From the NCBI GenBank assembly GCA_019639075.1, contig JAHBSO010000012.1:1-64000 (forward strand): a stretch of DNA of 64,000 nt, given 5' to 3'. The notes under the pieces were generated by a model that was not told where the DNA came from, made no database searches, and saw only the letters and a list, made by a program, of their open reading frames with translations. A program made the translations under genes and the position numbers. This stretch comes from Actinomycetota bacterium. GTDB lineage: Bacteria > Actinomycetota > Acidimicrobiia > Acidimicrobiales > Iamiaceae. Below, piece after piece: positions 23,145 through 32,748 of the stretch; the first letter of the stretch is position 1; every line of letters begins with the position of its first letter.

Positions 23145-24521
23145 GTGCGTACGTCCAAGCGATTGCTGGTGTCCATCGTGGGGTTCGCCCTCGTGGCCGC
23201 CTCGTGCAGCAGCCACGACACCGAGGTGACCGGGGACCCGACCGGGACCACCACCGACGGCGCGACCACCGTCCCGGCGTCCGAGGCCGAGCCCGGGGTG
23301 TTCGGCACCCTGGCCGACCCGGTCTGCGGTCCGGCGCCGGACGGCGCCTCGGGCGCAGCCGACGAGCAGGGCCTCACCGACGACACCATCCAGATCGGGG
23401 TGCTCGGCGACGCCGACAACACCATCGTGCCCGGCGTCAACGAGGACCTCTTCCTGGCGTCGAAGGCCTTCGTCGCCTGGTGCAACGAGGCCGGTGGCCT
23501 CCAGGGCCGCACGATCGAGATGACCGTCCGCGACGCCGGGCTCACCCAGGCCCGTGAGCGCATGGCCGACGCCTGCGCCGAGGACTTCGCGGTCGTCGGC
23601 GGCGGGCTCGCGCTCGACGGCGCGGCGGTCGACACCCGCGTCGACTGCGGGCTCGTCGAGTTCCCCGGCTTCATCAACGACGTGGCCGCCAAGGGGGCAC
23701 CCGGGCAGGTCATGGCCGTCCCGTTCTACGAGGACCGCCTCGACGTGGCCCGGTTCCAGGCCATCGCCGAGGCCTACCCCGACGACATCGACGGCTACGG
23801 GGTGCTCCTCAGCTCGGTCGTCAAGGGCTCCGGCCGGGGCTACACGGCGCAGGCCGCCGAGGCGCTCGAACCGTTCGGCTACGACCTGGTCTACGGCGGT
23901 GAGTTCCCCGGACCGCCGGCGGTCGTCGACAACTGGCGGCCCTACGTCGAGGAGATGCGCTCGGCCGGGGTCAAGGTGCTCGACGTGTTCTCGTCGCCGG
24001 AGATCGTGGCCCCGCTCCAGGACGCGATGCGCGACGTCGGCTGGTACCCGAACGTCATCATCCTCCCGGCCAACAACTACTCCCCGGTGCTCGTCGACGG
24101 CGGCGACGCCATCCAGAACACCTACGTCGGCGTCTACCTCGTGCCGTACGAGATGGCCGCCGACAACCCGCCCACCCAGCAGTTCCTCGACATCATGGAC
24201 CAGTACGAACCGGACTGGAACCACGAGGCGCTGGCCGTCAACGCCTTCTCCTCCTGGCTGCTCTTCGCCACCGCGGTGAACGCCTGTGGCGACGACCTGT
24301 CGCGCGACTGCGTCGTGGAGCAGGGTCTGGCCCAGGTCACCTGGGACGGCGGCGGTCTGACCGCGCCGCTCGTGGTCGATGCCGAGGCCGAGACCCCGGT
24401 GGCCTGCGCAGCCATGCTGAAGGTGGTCGACGGGGCGTTCGAGTACGACGAGGAGCTGACCGCCCCGAACGAAGGCATCTTCCGGTGCTCGGAAGAGGCA
24501 TCGACCCCGTTCGAGCCGTGA
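23145..24521 (+). CDS. ABC importer substrate-binding lipoprotein (LivK-like)
   Basis: A 458-residue protein. Signal peptide with lipobox VAASC (Cys21) and a Thr/Asp linker, then the periplasmic-binding-fold type I: DDTIQIGVLGDADNTIVPGV, FVAWCNEAGGLQGRTIEMTV, and VKVLDVFSSPEIVAPLQDAM. This is the family that feeds branched-chain amino acid-type transporters; in actinobacterial lipid regions such proteins often bind non-amino-acid ligands. It begins an operon with the fused permease and two ATPases. Operator B lies in front. Confidence 0.88.
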   Translation: MRTSKRLLVSIVGFALVAASCSSHDTEVTGDPTGTTTDGATTVPASEAEPGVFGTLADPVCGPAPDGASGAADEQGLTDDTIQIGVLGDADNTIVPGVNEDLFLASKAFVAWCNEAGGLQGRTIEMTVRDAGLTQARERMADACAEDFAVVGGGLALDGAAVDTRVDCGLVEFPGFINDVAAKGAPGQVMAVPFYEDRLDVARFQAIAEAYPDDIDGYGVLLSSVVKGSGRGYTAQAAEALEPFGYDLVYGGEFPGPPAVVDNWRPYVEEMRSAGVKVLDVFSSPEIVAPLQDAMRDVGWYPNVIILPANNYSPVLVDGGDAIQNTYVGVYLVPYEMAADNPPTQQFLDIMDQYEPDWNHEALAVNAFSSWLLFATAVNACGDDLSRDCVVEQGLAQVTWDGGGLTAPLVVDAEAETPVACAAMLKVVDGAFEYDEELTAPNEGIFRCSEEASTPFEP

Positions 24522-24549
24522 GGTCGACCGTGACGGGGTCGGGGGGACC

Positions 24550-26599
24550 GTGCAGCAGTTCCTGAGCTTCACCGCCAGCGGACTCACCTCCGCCGCGATC
24601 TACGCGCTCGTCGCGTCCGGGCTCGTCCTCACCTACACCACCACGGGCATCTTCAACTTCGCACAGGGCGCGATGGCCATGGTCGGCGCCTTCACCTTCT
24701 GGCAGTTCGCGGAGGCCTGGGGGTGGCCCGCCCCGGTCGCGCTCGTCGTCTGCATCGGGGTCATCGGGCCGCTCCAGGGCCTGCTCGTCGCCCGGATGTT
24801 CCAGGGCCTCGAGCGCACCTCCGACACCGTGCGGCTGGTGGCGACGCTCGGGCTCCTGCTCGGCCTGATCGGTGTCGTGCACGCCATCTGGGACCCGTCG
24901 GTGCGCCGGTCGCTCGATCCCTTCGCCGAGGGCCGGGCCGTCACCGTCCTCGACGTCCGCATCACCTACCACCAGCTGCTGACCATGGCCGTCGCCGTCG
25001 TGGTGGCCGCGGCCCTGTGGGTCCTCCTGCGGCACACGCGCACGGGCGTCGCCATGCGCGCCGCCGTCGACAACCGGTCCCTCGCCACGTTGAACGGGGC
25101 TCGGCCGGCGCTGGCCGGCGCGATCGCCTGGGCGATCGGCTCGACGCTCGCGGTGGTGTCGGGGATCCTCGTCGCCCCGACGATCGAGCTCAACGCGCTC
25201 AACCTCGCGCTCCTGATCGTCAATGCCTACGGGGCCGCGGCCATCGGCCGACTGCGCAGCCTGCCGTGGACGTTCGTGGGTGCGCTCGTCCTCGGCCTCA
25301 CCCGCGACTACGCGATCTGGCTGCGGTCGGACCTCCCCGCCTCGGTCGCGCCGTACCTCGGCGGGCTCTCCAACGCGGTGCCGGCCATCGTGCTGCTCGT
25401 CGTGCTGGTGCTCCTCCCGCCGGCGCAGCTTCGAACCTCGACGCGCGCCGTGCGCCACGAAGTGCTCCCGAAGCTCACGTGGTCGGGCACGGCGATCACC
25501 GGGGTCGCGGTCGTGGTGGCCACGGCCCTCGTGATCGCACGGCTGGGCGCGACCGCGCTGCTCGGCGCCGCCGGGATCTGGGGCATCGCGATCATCGGGC
25601 TCTCGCTCGTCCCCCTCGTCGGCTACGCCGGTCAGCTGTCGCTCGCCCAGCTCAGCTTCGCCGGGGTCGGAGCACTGGCCTACGCGCACCTCGGCTGGAA
25701 CCACCCGCTCGGGCTGCTGTGGGCCGCGCTGTGGGGAGCGCTCGCCGCGGCGTGCGTGGCCCTTCCGGCCGCGCGCCTCTCGGGCATCTACCTCGCGCTC
25801 GCATCGGGCGCGTTCGCGCTGCTGCTGGAGCAGTGGATCTTCCTCCTGCCCGAGATCTCGATCTTCGGGCACCCGTTCACCGTGTTCGAGCGGGGCACGA
25901 TGCCCGTCGCACGGCCGGAGCTCCTCGGCTGGGACCTGACCGGCGACCGCGCCTACGCGCTCTACGCCGCCGTCGTGTTCAGCCTGTGCCTCGCGCTGGT
26001 CGTCGCCGTGCGGCGCGGCACCGTCGGCCTCCGGTTCGTGGCGCTCAAGGACGCCCCTGCGGGACTGGCGGCCACCGGGACCGACGCGGCACGGACCAAG
26101 CTCGCGGCGTTCGCCCTCTCGGGGGCCATCGCCGGGGTCGGTGGCGCCATCGCCGGCGGGGCCGCCACGTCCATCTCCGCCGACGGCTACGGCATGTTCG
26201 CCGGGCTGCCCATCCTCCTCCTCATGGTGGTGCTCGGCATCCGGTCGCCGCGGGCCGCCATCATCACGGGACTCGTCCTCGGGGGATCGGAGGTGGCCGC
26301 CGATCTCCCTCTGGGGCCCCTCAGCAGCGCGTTCGAGTCGGGCGGCGTCGTGCAGGCCATGTTGATCGGTGTCGCGGCGGTGGCGATGGCCCGGATCCCC
26401 GACGGACTGCTCCCGGAGCTGTCGAACTGGGCACGAGGGAGGCCGTGGGGTCGGTCGGGTTCGGCGCGGTCGAGGAGCGTCGACGTCTCCGGTGCGCCGG
26501 AGCTCGTCGGTCTGCGTACGGCGGCGACGGCGACCGAACTGGCGGCCCTCGACCACGCGATCGGTCTGTCGTCGGTCCGCTCGACCGCGGGAGGTGCCC

Positions 26600-26613
<14 letters not shown>
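24550..26613 (+). CDS. Fused LivH-LivM-type permease
   Basis: A 687-residue membrane protein that joins two permease domains. The first (to about residue 290) has YALVASGLVLTYTTTGIFNF and AQGAMAMVGAF, typical of LivH; the second starts near residue 310 and has VGYAGQLSLAQLSFAGVGAL and LKDAPAGLAATGTD, typical of LivM. A C-terminal soluble tail of about 60 residues (RGRPWGRSGSARSRSVDVSG...) is not part of the family. Fusion of H and M occurs in actinobacteria. The GTG start follows the binding-protein gene by 28 bases. Confidence 0.87.
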
Positions 26614-27306
<693 letters not shown>

Positions 27307-27310
<4 letters not shown>

Positions 27311-28032
27311 TCCCGCTCCTCGCCCTGCGTGACGTCCACGCCGGCTACGACTCCATCGAGGTGCTCCACGGCGTCAGCGTGCACGTGGACGCCGGCGAGG
27401 TCGTCGTGCTCCTCGGTGCGAACGGTGCCGGCAAGTCCACGTTGCTGTCGGTGGCCTCCGGCATGCTCGTGCCCACCGCCGGCCAGCTCCTCGTGGCCGG
27501 GCAGGACCTCACCGGCACCGGTGCCGGCGACCTGGCGCGCGCCGGCATCTGCACGGTGCCCGAGGGGCGGTCGGTGTTCCCGTCGCTGACGGTCGCCGAG
27601 CACCTCCTGATGATGACCCACCGCGGCGTGTCGGCCGCCGACGTCGAGGAGCGGGCCTACGCACGGTTCCCCCGCCTGGCCGATCGGCGCCAGCAGTCGG
27701 CCGGCGACCTCTCCGGAGGTGAGCAGCAGATGCTGGCTCTGGCCCGTGCCGTGGCCACCGAGCCGTCGGTGGTGCTCGTCGACGAGCTCTCGATGGGTCT
27801 CGCCCCGATCATCGTCGCCGAGCTCTTCGCCCTCCTCCGCGGGCTGGCCGACGACGGGGTGGCGGTGCTGGTCGTCGAGCAGATGGCCCAGGCCGCGCTC
27901 GACACCGCCGACCGGGCTGCCGTCGTCGCCAACGGCCGCATCACCCACGAGGGCGACCCCGAACGCATCCGTTCCGTCATCGCCGACGCCTACCTCGGCG
28001 TCGACCCGCTGGCCCGTCAGGAGACGACATGA
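27307..28032 (+). CDS. ABC importer ATPase (LivF-like)
   Basis: A 241-residue ATPase. LLGANGAGKSTLLSVASGML (Walker A), VPEGRSVFPSLTVAEHLLM (the LivF-typical Q-loop region), DLSGGEQQMLALARAVA (signature), SVVLVDELSMGLAPIIV (Walker B) and VLVVEQMAQAALD complete the family set. The GTG overlaps the LivG-like stop (GTGA). With the partner it should power import by the fused permease. Confidence 0.9.
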
Positions 28033-28349
28033 CCGATCCCACCGATGCACTGATCGAGGAGGTGGCGGTCCTCCAGGCCCGCCGGGCCGGGAGGGAGCAG
28101 CGGTTCGCGGTCGCGGCCGCGGTGGTCATGGCGATCGGGCTCGCGCTCGGGGTCGTGGCCTACGCGAAGTCGGCGACCGCGGACGACCTGCTGGTCCAGA
28201 ACGACGCACAGGTGCTCGCCGTCCTCGGCCTGTCGCTCGCGGTCGTCGGCGGTGTGGCCTTCCTCCGCTACTCGCTCGCCGGCTTCCTCCGGTTCTGGCT
28301 GGCGAGGGCCATCGCGGCCGGGACCGACGACACCGAGGTCGGCCCGTGA
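28029..28349 (+). CDS. Small two-helix membrane protein
   Basis: A 106-residue protein overlapping the LivF-like stop by ATGA. Two hydrophobic segments are visible: FAVAAAVVMAIGLALGVVAY (about residues 25-45) and QVLAVLGLSLAVVGGVAFLR (about 61-80). The charged N-terminus (TDPTDALIEEVAVLQARRAG) could form a helix. Not a recognised family; the tight coupling on both sides suggests a part in transport or in the next enzyme's function. Confidence 0.7.
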   Translation: MTDPTDALIEEVAVLQARRAGREQRFAVAAAVVMAIGLALGVVAYAKSATADDLLVQNDAQVLAVLGLSLAVVGGVAFLRYSLAGFLRFWLARAIAAGTDDTEVGP

Positions 28350-28831
28350 CGGTCCGGGACTCGATCCGGGGCTTCAAGGTCCCCGGTGGGGTGCTCGTGT
28401 CGAGGCCCTTCCGGGCGATCGCGCCGAAGGTCGTGCCGCCGATGCACCGCTTCGTGCACCGTGTCAGCGGCGGACGGACCCTCCTGTCGTCCAAGGCGCA
28501 GCCGATGCTGCTGCTCGAGAGCGTGGGCGCGAAGACCGGCCAGCGCCGCGAGACGCCCCTGGCCGCGGTGCCCCGCCCCGACGACTGCTTCGTGGTGGTC
28601 GGCAGCAACTTCGCCCGGCCGACGCACCCGGCGTGGACCGCGAACCTGCTCGCCCGGCCCGACGCGACGATCACCTACGAAGGCCGGCGGCGCGACGTGC
28701 GGGCCCGGCTCCTCGACGACGGCGAGGCCGAAGCGATCTGGCCCGAGCTCCTCGAGTGGTACCCGGGCTGGGAGCGCTACACGGACGTGACCGACCGGAC
28801 CTTCCGCGTCTTCGAGCTCAGCCCGCGCTGA
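28346..28831 (+). CDS. DDN-type deazaflavin (F420)-dependent nitroreductase family protein
   Basis: A 161-residue protein. HRFVHRVSGGRTLLSSKAQP, MLLLESVGAKTGQRRETPLA, VVVGSNFARPTHPAWTANLL and RPDATITYEGRRRDVRARLL are the consecutive motifs of the Ddn family of split-beta-barrel F420 enzymes. Roles include menaquinone or quinone reduction. The GTG overlaps the upstream stop, so it is the last gene of the transport operon. Its end overlaps that of the convergent acyltransferase gene by 14 bases. Confidence 0.87.
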   Translation: MTVRDSIRGFKVPGGVLVSRPFRAIAPKVVPPMHRFVHRVSGGRTLLSSKAQPMLLLESVGAKTGQRRETPLAAVPRPDDCFVVVGSNFARPTHPAWTANLLARPDATITYEGRRRDVRARLLDDGEAEAIWPELLEWYPGWERYTDVTDRTFRVFELSPR

Positions 28832-30185
28832 GGAGGGCGTCGAGCTCCGGCGCGAAGCACTCGGCGAGGGCGGTCAGGTCGTCGACGTGGTCGCGGCAGG
28901 CGTGGAGGCCGATGGTGAAGTCGTCGCCGTAGCTCCAGGCGGTCATGTTCAGACCCATCGTGCCGCTGAGGGGCCCGATGGAGCGCAGCTCGACGACGGG
29001 CCGACCGAGCAGCTCGAACGGGGCCGGCCCCCGGACGTTCGACACGATCGAGTTGTAGGCCGGCCGACCGGTGACCCGCTCGGCGACGCCCATGATCTTG
29101 ACGATCGCAAGGTTGCCGAGGGCGTAGCGCTGCCAGTCGGGGAGGAGCTCGGGGTCGAGCTCGGTGGCGGCCCGGGTGGCGCGGGCGCTCCGCTTCACCG
29201 CGTCGACCCGGTCGGACGGTTCGGCGACGTCGGTGGCCAGGGAGAGGTACCAGGTGGTGACCGAGTTGCCCCACGCCACGCCGTTGCGGTCGACCGCGGC
29301 CGGCGTGCAGGCGGTGAAGGGCACGTCGGTCGGCTCGTCGTGGGCCTCCAGGTAGCGGCGGACCGCACCTCCGCACAGCGCCAGGTACGCCTCGTTGAAG
29401 GTGCAGTCCCGGACCTGCCGCACCCGCTGGAGGTCGGTCAGCGGGACGGTGACGAACGTGCAGGTGCGGGTGGCGCTCAGCGGTCGGTTGAACCGCGTGG
29501 CGGGGCCGAGGAACGCCTTGGTCACCACGTCGTCGCCGGTGGTCGCCGAGGCGTGCGCGAGGTACCGGCGGAACCGGCGCCACTGGCCGGGGATGCGCCG
29601 CACCTGGTCGACCTGGGCCCGGAGCGCGTCGGCGGCGATCGTGCGCCGGTCCGGGGGAGCGGCCGGTGCCTCCGCCGCCTCCGCCGCCTCGGGCGGGTCG
29701 GTGTCGAGGTCGGCGAGGGCATGCCAGAGCTGCACGCTCGCTGCGCCGTCGGCGATCGCGTGGTGGATCTGGAGGACGAGGGTGAGGCGGTCCGGGTCCG
29801 GTCCGGTCACGACCCACAGGATCCAGAGGGGCAGGTCGCGGTCGAGGCGGGCTCCGGCCAGATCGCCGAGGAGGTCGTCGAGCGTCTCGTCGTCCCGCAG
29901 CGACCGGAACCGGAGGTGGTCGTCGAGGTCCAGGTCGGGGGTCTCCACCCAGTAGGGCCGGGCCAGGTGCAGGGGCGCGTGGTGGAGGCGCCACCGCAGC
30001 GCCGGCACCCGCTCGACGACCGCGGCCACCCACGCCCGCACCTCGTCCGTCGTCGGTGCGCCACGGTCGTCGCCGACGTCGAGGACCGCGATCTTCAGCG
30101 TGTGCATCGGCCGACGGTCGGTCTCCTGGATCAGGTGGAACGCGTCGCCGCCGCTCACCTGACGGGGTGCGGTCCGGGGGTGCAC
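28818..30185 (-). CDS. Wax ester synthase/diacylglycerol acyltransferase (WS/DGAT)
   Basis: A 455-residue protein. The catalytic HHAIADG is at residues 141-147 in IHHAIADGAASVQLW, with LDRDLPLWILW (the PLW motif) before it and SNVRGPAPFELLGRPV and TMGLNMTAWSYG later. These enzymes transfer acyl groups from acyl-CoA to alcohols or diacylglycerol at the membrane face, forming storage lipid. The GTG at 30185 is 7 bases after a TACGCT hexamer on the minus strand, so the mRNA may be leaderless. It shares operator C with the divergent tetR. Confidence 0.88.
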   Translation of the reverse strand: MHPRTAPRQVSGGDAFHLIQETDRRPMHTLKIAVLDVGDDRGAPTTDEVRAWVAAVVERVPALRWRLHHAPLHLARPYWVETPDLDLDDHLRFRSLRDDETLDDLLGDLAGARLDRDLPLWILWVVTGPDPDRLTLVLQIHHAIADGAASVQLWHALADLDTDPPEAAEAAEAPAAPPDRRTIAADALRAQVDQVRRIPGQWRRFRRYLAHASATTGDDVVTKAFLGPATRFNRPLSATRTCTFVTVPLTDLQRVRQVRDCTFNEAYLALCGGAVRRYLEAHDEPTDVPFTACTPAAVDRNGVAWGNSVTTWYLSLATDVAEPSDRVDAVKRSARATRAATELDPELLPDWQRYALGNLAIVKIMGVAERVTGRPAYNSIVSNVRGPAPFELLGRPVVELRSIGPLSGTMGLNMTAWSYGDDFTIGLHACRDHVDDLTALAECFAPELDALLSAG

Positions 30186-30200
30186 GTCGTCGAGCGTACT

Positions 30201-30217
30201 ACTTGTCTCAGTCAACC
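30201..30217. promoter_or_regulatory. Regulon operator site C
   Basis: ACTTGTCTCAGTCAACC (minus strand GGTTGACTGAGACAAGT), a less symmetric copy. It lies between the divergent WS/DGAT and tetR genes, just upstream of their TACGCT boxes (30193-30198 on minus and 30241-30246 on plus). Confidence 0.55.
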
Positions 30218-30252
30218 TTCTTGGCGGGCGGGGCCGACGGTACGCTCGGCCC

Positions 30253-30822
30253 GTGGTCGACGACGCAGGCAGCACCCGGGATCGGTTGGTGGCGCAGGCG
30301 GCCAAGGTGTTCGCCGAGGAGGGCTACGCCGGGGTGTCGGTGCGGGACCTGGCTGCCCGGTCCGGGGTCACGAGCGGGGCGATCTACGGGCACTTCGACG
30401 GCAAGGCCGACCTGCTCATGGCGGCCATCAGCGGTCACATCGACGACGACCTGATGCGGGTCCCGCCGCCGGGGCTGGAGACCCTCGCCGAGGTCGACGC
30501 CCACATCTTCGCCCACTACCCGGAGCGCCAGCGCCTGCGGGCCCTGCTGGTCGAGGGTGCCGTGGCCGCCCGCCACGACCCGGACGTCCGCCGCCGGCTG
30601 GGCGGCGAGCACACCGAACGGCTCGACGAGTGGACCGACGTCTACCGCTCGTGGCAGGAGCAGGGCGAGATCGCCGCCGATCTCGACGTTCGGGCTGTGC
30701 TGGTCACCCTGTGGTCGATCGAGCTCGGCCTGGGGGTGCTCGAGGCCCTCGGCGTCGACCTGCCCGACCCCGATGCCGTGTCGACCGTGATCGAGCGCCT
30801 CTTCGCCGGCCTCAGCAGCTAG
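30253..30822 (+). CDS. TetR-family regulator
   Basis: A 189-residue protein: LVAQAAKVFAEEGYAGVSVR and DLAARSGVTSGAIYGHFDGK form the DNA-binding domain (residues 10-58), followed by a helical effector domain with ALLVEGAVAARHDPDVRRRL. TACGCT at 30241-30246 is 6 bases before the GTG, so the transcript is probably leaderless. It is a candidate for the regulator of the seven-site operator, because one site lies in its own promoter; the MarR protein at 32252 is the other. Confidence 0.87.
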   Translation: MVDDAGSTRDRLVAQAAKVFAEEGYAGVSVRDLAARSGVTSGAIYGHFDGKADLLMAAISGHIDDDLMRVPPPGLETLAEVDAHIFAHYPERQRLRALLVEGAVAARHDPDVRRRLGGEHTERLDEWTDVYRSWQEQGEIAADLDVRAVLVTLWSIELGLGVLEALGVDLPDPDAVSTVIERLFAGLSS

Positions 30823-30845
30823 CGGTCGGGCGCCCACCCCGTTCC

Positions 30846-30913
30846 TTGAGCGAGCGGAGCGAGTCGAAAGGTCGCTCTGGTTTCGACTTCGCTCGCTGCG
30901 CTCGCTTCGCTCA
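30846..30913. repeat. Palindromic intergenic repeat, gcgagcg-rich
   Basis: Left arm begins TTGAGCGAGCGGAGCGAGTC and ends GAAA; the right arm TTTCGACTTCGCTCGC onward is its complement with a 10-base insertion, ending GCTCAA. Such REP-like elements are frequent between actinobacterial genes. It lies between tetR and the convergent dehydrase-like gene and may act as terminator. Confidence 0.6.
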
Positions 30914-30930
30914 ACCGGCAGAAGGTGGCC

Positions 30931-30959
30931 GCACGGTTGGGGTTCGACCCCGAGTGTGC
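30931..30959. repeat. Palindromic repeat with GGTTGGGGTTCGACCCC core
   Basis: GCACGGTTGGGGTTCGACCC followed by CGAGTGTGC folds on itself around GGGGTTCGACCCC. The same core occurs inverted at 55268, three times in tandem at 55307-55452 and at 60009. It ends 3 bases before the stop of the next minus-strand gene. Confidence 0.65.
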
Positions 30960-30961
30960 GC

Positions 30962-32155
30962 TCAGGCGAGGTCGGCGACCTCGCGGAGCTGGTCGCAGAT
31001 GTAGGTCATGTGCGACGAGTCCATGCCGTGGTGGATGGGGAGCGACAGGGCGTGGTCCATCAGGTGGTCGCAGTTGGGCAGGCCGCCCTCGGGGGCCCGG
31101 TGCTCGATGCCGGCGAAGCCGGGCTGGCGCAGCACGTTGCCGGTCCAGACCATGCGGGTGGCGACGCCGCGAGCCTCGAGCAGGTCCTGGAGCTCCGAGC
31201 GGGTCCACGGGGCGTCGGCCTCGACGGTGAAGCACGCCCGCATCCACGTGGTCTCGGCGCCCTCGGTGGTGCGGGAGCGACCGACCCCGGGCAGGGTGGC
31301 GACGGTCTCGTCGAGCTGGGCCCAGTTGGCCCGGCGCTGCCCGTTGAAGTCGGGGAGCTTGTCGAGCTGCACCAGGCCGTAGGCCGCACCGATCTCGGAG
31401 GGCTCGAAGTTGTAGCCGATGCTGTCGAACACGAAGATCAGGTCGTACGGCGTGCCGTCGGCCAGCTCGCCGAACCGGGCGGTCTCGCCCCGCCGGGAGC
31501 CGAACAGGTAGGACTCGCTGCGCCGGCCCCAGCGCCGCTGGGAGACGCACTGGTCGAGCAGGTCCATGTCGTCGACGCCGACCATCCCGCCGTTGCCGCC
31601 GGCGGTGATGGCGTGGCTGCGGGCGAAGCTGGTGACCGAGATGTCGCTGCGGGTGCCGGTGCGGGTGCCCCGGAGCCACGAGTCGAGCACGTCGCAGGAG
31701 TCCTCGATCACCTGGAGCCCGTGGGCGTCCGCGATGGCGCGGATCGCGTCCCAGTCGGGCACGTTGCCGCACAGGTTCGGCACCAGGATCGCCTTCGTCC
31801 GCGGCCCGATCATCGCCTCGATGCCGGCCGGGTCGATCTGGTAGCTGGCGACGTCGACGTCGACGAACACGGGGACGAGCCCCGAGTGCACGAGCGGCGC
31901 GATGTCGGTCGAGAACGTGAGGGGGGAGGTGATGACCTCGTCGCCCGGCTCGAGGCGGAGCAGGTCGATGGCGAGGCGCAGGGCCGACGAGCCGGAGTTG
32001 ACCATCACGCCGTGCTGCTTGGCCAGCAGCTCGGCGGTGCGGCGCTCCATCTCGGCGACCGCGTCGCCGATGTCGAGCTGGCTGGTGCGGAGGACCTCGA
32101 CGACGGCGTCGATCTCGCGCTGGTCGTGGACGGCGCCGGCAGGGGGCAGCTTCAC
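30962..32155 (-). CDS. DegT/DnrJ-fold PLP enzyme with Lys-to-His change (RfbH/ColD-like dehydrase)
   Basis: A 397-residue protein with GGAGG before the ATG. It has MVNSGSSALRLAIDLL (PLP phosphate loop), LVPNLCGNVPDWDAI, and VIEDSCDVLDSW with Asp152 for the pyridine nitrogen. Where sugar aminotransferases have 'S-K-H-I-T' with the Schiff-base lysine, this one has RSHAIT, so His181 replaces Lys. This change is known from the 3-dehydrases ColD and RfbH/E1, which remove a C3 hydroxyl from a sugar nucleotide. The four iron-sulphur cysteines of E1 are not evident. Operator D lies 64 bases upstream. Confidence 0.8.
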   Translation of the reverse strand: MKLPPAGAVHDQREIDAVVEVLRTSQLDIGDAVAEMERRTAELLAKQHGVMVNSGSSALRLAIDLLRLEPGDEVITSPLTFSTDIAPLVHSGLVPVFVDVDVASYQIDPAGIEAMIGPRTKAILVPNLCGNVPDWDAIRAIADAHGLQVIEDSCDVLDSWLRGTRTGTRSDISVTSFARSHAITAGGNGGMVGVDDMDLLDQCVSQRRWGRRSESYLFGSRRGETARFGELADGTPYDLIFVFDSIGYNFEPSEIGAAYGLVQLDKLPDFNGQRRANWAQLDETVATLPGVGRSRTTEGAETTWMRACFTVEADAPWTRSELQDLLEARGVATRMVWTGNVLRQPGFAGIEHRAPEGGLPNCDHLMDHALSLPIHHGMDSSHMTYICDQLREVADLA

Positions 32156-32218
32156 GGGTCTCGCCTCCGGGGTCGGGCGCGCCGGGTGGTCGGCGTCATG
32201 GTCGTTCTACCCGGAAAA

Positions 32219-32235
32219 GGTTGACCGAGTCAACC
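32219..32235. promoter_or_regulatory. Regulon operator site D
   Basis: GGTTGACCGAGTCAACC, the most symmetric copy. It lies between the 3' end of the marR gene and the dehydrase-like gene, both on the minus strand. Confidence 0.75.
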
Positions 32236-32251
32236 TCTTTGCCGTCGGCCC

Positions 32252-32719
32252 CTACTCGCCGGCCACCTCGGTGTGGGCGAAGTCGTCGACCAGCCGGGTC
32301 AGCAGCCGGGTGAGATCGGCCCGATCGTCGGCCGACCACCCGCGGAGGGTGTCGGTGAGGTGGCGGAGTCCGACGGCCCGGAGGCGTTCGGCGACCTTCG
32401 TCCCCGCCGGGGTGAGCGAGATGATGGCGACGCGGGCGTCGTCCGCCGACGGCGACCGCTCGACCAGCCCGTCGGCCTCGAAGGCGCGGAGCTGGCGGCT
32501 GACCGCCGAGATGTCCATGCCGGCGGCGAGCGCGAGTCGGGCGATCGGGAGGTCGCCGTTGCGGTGCAGCGCCCGGACGATCTGGACGCCCTGCTGGCCG
32601 ATCTCGGTGCCCGCGGCGTCGGCGATGCGGCCGGTGGCCTTGCGGCTGCTCATGAGCCGGCCCATCTTCTGGATCGCCGCGAGCAGCTCCTCGTCGGCCT
32701 CGTTCGCAGCAGGGCTCAT
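32252..32719 (-). CDS. MarR-family regulator
   Basis: A 155-residue protein from the ATG at 32719. LPIARLALAAGMDISAVSRQ and LRAFEADGLVERSPSADDAR, then AIISLTPAGTKVAERL, form the winged helix with its wing and recognition helix. MarR proteins bind 15-20-bp palindromes as dimers. A copy of the seven-site operator overlaps its promoter and the divergent SDR promoter, so it is my first choice for the regulator of this regulon. TTG at 32746 lies inside the operator and is unlikely. Confidence 0.87.
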   Translation of the reverse strand: MSPAANEADEELLAAIQKMGRLMSSRKATGRIADAAGTEIGQQGVQIVRALHRNGDLPIARLALAAGMDISAVSRQLRAFEADGLVERSPSADDARVAIISLTPAGTKVAERLRAVGLRHLTDTLRGWSADDRADLTRLLTRLVDDFAHTEVAGE

Positions 32720-32731
32720 CCCGAAAAGGAT

Positions 32732-32748
32732 ACTAGACTCAGTCAACT
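32732..32748. promoter_or_regulatory. Regulon operator site E, between divergent marR and SDR
   Basis: ACTAGACTCAGTCAACT. It overlaps a TAGTAT box for marR on the minus strand and TAGACT (32734-32739), 9 bases before the SDR ATG, on the plus strand. A bound dimer would block both promoters. Confidence 0.7.

Noticed and set aside
21726..24587. 953-codon minus-strand open frame
   Set aside because: Shadow of the acyl-CoA dehydrogenase and binding-protein genes; typical antisense composition in GC-rich DNA.
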